Of a DNA stretch of 64,000 nucleotides, positions 60,292 through 64,000 are shown one piece after another; positions within the stretch are counted from its first letter, which is position 1; every line of letters starts with the position of its first letter. The DNA comes from Geodermatophilus bullaregiensis (GTDB taxonomy: Bacteria > Actinomycetota > Actinomycetes > Mycobacteriales > Geodermatophilaceae). A model generated the notes under the pieces. The model worked only from the letters and a program-made list of their open reading frames with translations. It did not search any database and had not been told where the DNA came from. Both the position numbers and the translations under genes were made by a program. The stretch covers positions 1,426,001 through 1,490,000 of the forward strand of contig NZ_JAFBCJ010000001.1 of the NCBI RefSeq assembly GCF_016907675.1, given 5' to 3'.

Positions 60292-60298
60292 CCGCCGT

Positions 60299-60342
60299 CA
60301 CCCCGAGGGGGTCCGCCCGCCCGGGCGGGCCCCCTCGGGGTG
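60299..60342 (+). terminator. Strong terminator after the Tyr-rich membrane protein gene
   Basis: CACCCCGAGGGGG pairs perfectly with CCCCCTCGGGGTG. The inside sequence (CCGCCCGCCCGGGCGG) forms a further short stem. It begins 8 nt after the stop codon, without a U-tract. Confidence 0.8.
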
Positions 60343-60353
60343 TCCGGAGCCCA

Positions 60354-60359
60354 TACACT
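60354..60359 (+). promoter_or_regulatory. Possible -10 element for the DUF805 gene
   Basis: TACACT lies 46 nt before the DUF805 start codon and just past a terminator, where a new promoter is needed. No clear -35 was found. Confidence 0.35.
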
Positions 60360-60405
60360 CCGCCACCGGCCGCCGACCCGGCGCAACCGCAGTCCAGGAG
60401 GAACG

Positions 60406-61041
60406 ATGACAGGTCCCGACTTCGAGAAGAACGACGCGGCGGGAGGTCAGCCCGGGTCCGGCACGCCGGGGCAGCAGCCCCACGGCCAGCAGCCGGGCTA
60501 CGGGTCCCAGGGGTACGGGCAGCAGTCCTACGGCCAGCAGCCGGGCTTCGGGCAGCCGGGGTACGGACAGCCGGGGTACGGACAGCAGCAGTACGGCTAC
60601 GGGCAGCCGGGCGCTGCGGCGCCCTACGGCGGCGGCTTCGGCGGCCCCTCCCCCTACGCCGCGACGCCGATGGGCTTCGCCGACGCCGTCCGCAGTGTCC
60701 TGACGAAGTACGCCGACTTCTCGGGGCGGGCACGTCGCGCCGAGTACTGGTGGTTCTTCCTCTTCGCCGTCGTCGTCTCCCTGGTCGCCGCCGTGCTCGA
60801 CGGCGTCATCGGCGCCCCGGTGTTCTCGCTGCTCACCGCGCTGGGGCTGCTCGTCCCGAACCTGGCCGTGAGCGTGCGACGCCTGCACGGCACCGACCGG
60901 TCGGGCTGGTGGCTGCTCCTGAACCTGGTCCCCTTCGGCGGCATCGTGCTGCTGGTCTTCTACTGCCTGGAGGGTCAGCCGGGCCACAACCGCTTCGGCC
61001 CCTCCCCGAAGTCCCCGGCGATCGGTGGCTGGCCCGCCTGA
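60406..61041 (+). CDS. DUF805 family membrane protein with Tyr-rich N-terminal tail
   Basis: A 211-residue protein. Residues 1-87 or so are Q/G/Y/P-rich with GYGQP units like its neighbour but in different codons. The DUF805 domain follows: [40 protein letters not shown], then [20 protein letters not shown]. Four helices are expected in total. The role of DUF805 is unknown. The ATG has GGAGGAA 4 nt upstream. It is convergent with ilvC across a shared hairpin. The same tail on two unrelated membrane domains suggests a common tail function. Confidence 0.85.
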   Translation: MTGPDFEKNDAAGGQPGSGTPGQQPHGQQPGYGSQGYGQQSYGQQPGFGQPGYGQPGYGQQQYGYGQPGAAAPYGGGFGGPSPYAATPMGFADAVRSVLTKYADFSGRARRAEYWWFFLFAVVVSLVAAVLDGVIGAPVFSLLTALGLLVPNLAVSVRRLHGTDRSGWWLLLNLVPFGGIVLLVFYCLEGQPGHNRFGPSPKSPAIGGWPA

Positions 61042-61076
61042 CCGCGGAGGGCGTGCGGCCGGCTCCGGCGCACGCA

Positions 61077-61120
61077 CGGGAACGGCCTCCGCTGCCTGGT
61101 GGCAGCGGGGGCCGTTCCCG
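61077..61120. terminator. Bidirectional terminator between DUF805 gene and ilvC
   Basis: CGGGAACGGCCTCCGCTGCC pairs with GGCAGCGGGGGCCGTTCCCG, a 20-bp stem with one wobble or mismatch, across a TGGT loop. It sits 36 nt from the DUF805 stop and 2 nt from the ilvC stop, so it can end both convergent transcripts. Confidence 0.85.
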
Positions 61121-61121
61121 T

Positions 61122-62727
<1,606 letters not shown>

Positions 62728-62762
62728 GCCCAGGGTTCCTTTCCGTGCCGAGCGGCACCGGG

Positions 62763-62825
62763 GCGGCCCCCTCCCGGGGGCCCGCCGCCGAGCGGAGCGA
62801 GGTGGTGGAGAGGGAGGGGTCCTCC
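62763..62825 (-). repeat. Palindromic intergenic element, family A, copy A4 (divergent)
   Basis: On the minus strand it begins AGGACCCC 4-5 nt after the ilvB stop and ends GGGGGCCGCC. The outer stem is CCCCTCCC with GGGAGGGG. The loop region (CTCGCTCCGCTCG) only partly matches the TCGCAGGCTC of the other copies, and the inner stem is imperfect. It lies between ilvB and ilvN inside the operon. Confidence 0.65.
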
Positions 62826-62826
62826 C

Positions 62827-64000
62827 TCAGACCTGGTTGTCGCCGAAGACCGGGCGCAGGTCGCGCGCGGCCAGGATGTCGTCGTTGCTGGCGCCCGCGG
62901 CGACCATCGGCCACACCTGGGCGTCGGCACCGACCACGAAGTCGATGACCACCGGGGCGTCGGTGATCGCCATCGCCTTCTCGATGACGGCGTCGACGTC
63001 CTCCCTGGACTCGCAGCGCAACCCGACGCAGCCCAGCGCCTCGGCCAGCGTCACGAAGTCGGGGATGCGCACCGGCTTGGGCGTCCCGTCGGGGTTCTGC
63101 GCGTGCAGCTTGGTGTTGGAGTAGCGGCCCTCGTAGAAGAGGGTCTGCCACTGCCGGACCATGCCGAGGTTGCCGTTGTTGATGACGGCGACCTTCACCG
63201 GGATGCCCTCGATGGCGCAGGTGGCCAGCTCCTGGTTGGTCATCTGGAAGCAGCCGTCTCCGTCGATCGCCCAGACGGTGGTGTCCGGGCGGCCGTACTT
63301 GGCGCCCATCGCGGCGGGGACGGCGTAGCCCATCGTCCCGAGGCCGCCGCTGTTGAGCCAGGTGCCCGGCTTCTCGTACCGGATGAACTGCGCGGCCCAC
63401 ATCTGGTGCTGGCCGACGCCGGAGGCGTAGATCGCGTCGGGTCCGGCGATCGCCCCCAGCCGCTCGATGACGTACTGCGGGGACAGCGAGCCGTCGTCGG
63501 GCCACTCGTAGCCGAGCGGGTAGCGCGACCGCCAGTCGTCGAGCTGCGCCCACCAGGCGGTGAGGTCGGGCGTGCGGCCGGCCCGGTGCTCGGCCTGCAG
63601 CGCGGTGACCAGCTCGGCGATCGTCTCCTTGGCATCGCCCACGATCGGCACGTCGGCCTTGCGGTTCTTGCCGATCTCGGCCGGGTCGATGTCGGCGTGC
63701 ACGACCAGCGCGCCCGGGGCGAACGACGACAGCTCACCGGTGACGCGGTCGTCGAAGCGGGCGCCGAGGGCGACCAGCAGGTCGGACTTCTGCAGCGCGG
63801 TCACCGCGGTGACGTTGCCGTGCATGCCCGGCATGCCGAGGTTCTGCGGGTGGCTGTCGGGGAAGGCGCCGCGGGCCATGAGCGTGGTGACGACGGGCGC
63901 CCCGGTCAGCTCGGCCAGCTCGGCCAGCTCGGCCGTGGCACCGGCCTTGAGGACCCCGCCGCCGACGTAGAGCACCGGACGGCGGGCGGCGGCGACCAGC
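62827..64000 (-). CDS. ilvB: Acetolactate synthase large subunit, C-terminal part (runs off window)
   Basis: Thiamine-diphosphate enzyme starting valine/leucine/isoleucine synthesis by condensing pyruvate. About 391 residues of the C-terminal side are visible; the N-terminal domain lies beyond the right edge. Seen are [40 protein letters not shown], and the TPP/Mg motif [20 protein letters not shown] with [20 protein letters not shown]. This is the catalytic AHAS type, not a degradative ALS. It precedes ilvN and ilvC, the standard actinobacterial operon. Confidence 0.96.
   Translation of the reverse strand, partial: LVAAARRPVLYVGGGVLKAGATAELAELAELTGAPVVTTLMARGAFPDSHPQNLGMPGMHGNVTAVTALQKSDLLVALGARFDDRVTGELSSFAPGALVVHADIDPAEIGKNRKADVPIVGDAKETIAELVTALQAEHRAGRTPDLTAWWAQLDDWRSRYPLGYEWPDDGSLSPQYVIERLGAIAGPDAIYASGVGQHQMWAAQFIRYEKPGTWLNSGGLGTMGYAVPAAMGAKYGRPDTTVWAIDGDGCFQMTNQELATCAIEGIPVKVAVINNGNLGMVRQWQTLFYEGRYSNTKLHAQNPDGTPKPVRIPDFVTLAEALGCVGLRCESREDVDAVIEKAMAITDAPVVIDFVVGADAQVWPMVAAGASNDDILAARDLRPVFGDNQV

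Overview
The window is a 64 kb piece of a very GC-rich actinobacterial chromosome with GTG-rich starts, short intergenic gaps and long co-directional gene runs. It is almost entirely housekeeping sequence. The gene order ffh, glnD, glnB, amt, ftsY, smc, acyP, mutM, rnc, DUF177, sepIVA, coaD, rsmD, recG, DAK2, thiL, ddl, gpsA, cofC, ppk, mutT1, leuD, leuC, iclR, gltX, FAH, leuB, serA, ilvC, ilvN, ilvB matches my recollection of Mycobacterium tuberculosis from about Rv2916c to Rv3003c. The base composition and a phosphatidylcholine-synthase-type gene suggest Geodermatophilaceae (Blastococcus, Geodermatophilus or Modestobacter), whose members are reported to contain phosphatidylcholine. That placement is inference.

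Layout. 1-7.5 kb: 5' part of proS, a YdeI-like gene, an amidohydrolase coupled to ffh, a zinc ribbon protein, glnD and glnB. 7.5-14.6 kb: amt, then an inserted nickel/cobalt transporter and NTF2-like gene, ftsY, and an inserted phosphatase/EEP pair. 14.6-27.2 kb: a long minus-strand run from sepIVA, coaD, rsmD, recG and a DAK2 protein to rpmF, rnc, mutM, acyP and smc. 27.3-33.8 kb: rpmB, a MOSC remnant, a kinase-like/GNAT/thiL run, a stand-alone Lrp domain, a DUF3515-like protein, a lipoprotein, ddl and a Pcs-type gene. 33.8-43.4 kb: a PLP lyase, gpsA, plsC, cofC, ppk, mutT1, and leuCD divergent from an IclR regulator. 43.5-51.6 kb is the most accessory part: Uma2, a molybdopterin oxidoreductase, a galT-galK-symporter cassette, two tRNA-Glu, one tRNA-Gln and a CPBP protease. 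51.6-64 kb: gltX, FAH, VOC and ABM proteins, cimA with a leader peptide, leuB, serA, two tyrosine-rich membrane proteins, ilvC, ilvN and the 3' part of ilvB.

Themes. Four linked jobs dominate: protein targeting and chromosome organisation (ffh, ftsY, smc, sepIVA), nitrogen sensing (glnD, glnB, amt), branched-chain amino acid synthesis (leuBCD, cimA, ilvBNC), and phospholipid, coenzyme and DNA-repair metabolism. At least twelve adjacent gene pairs overlap by exactly 4 nt, which suggests pervasive translational coupling.

Beyond the genes, the strongest signals are non-coding. One family of four intergenic palindromes starts a few bases after a stop codon and has covarying stems. A second family of two copies has three hairpins and also covaries. 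A Val-Ile-Val-Ile leader peptide with a terminator precedes cimA, a Nur-like box precedes the nickel transporter, and a 9-bp-arm palindrome lies between leuC and iclR. I saw no prophage, insertion sequence, CRISPR array or rRNA operon.
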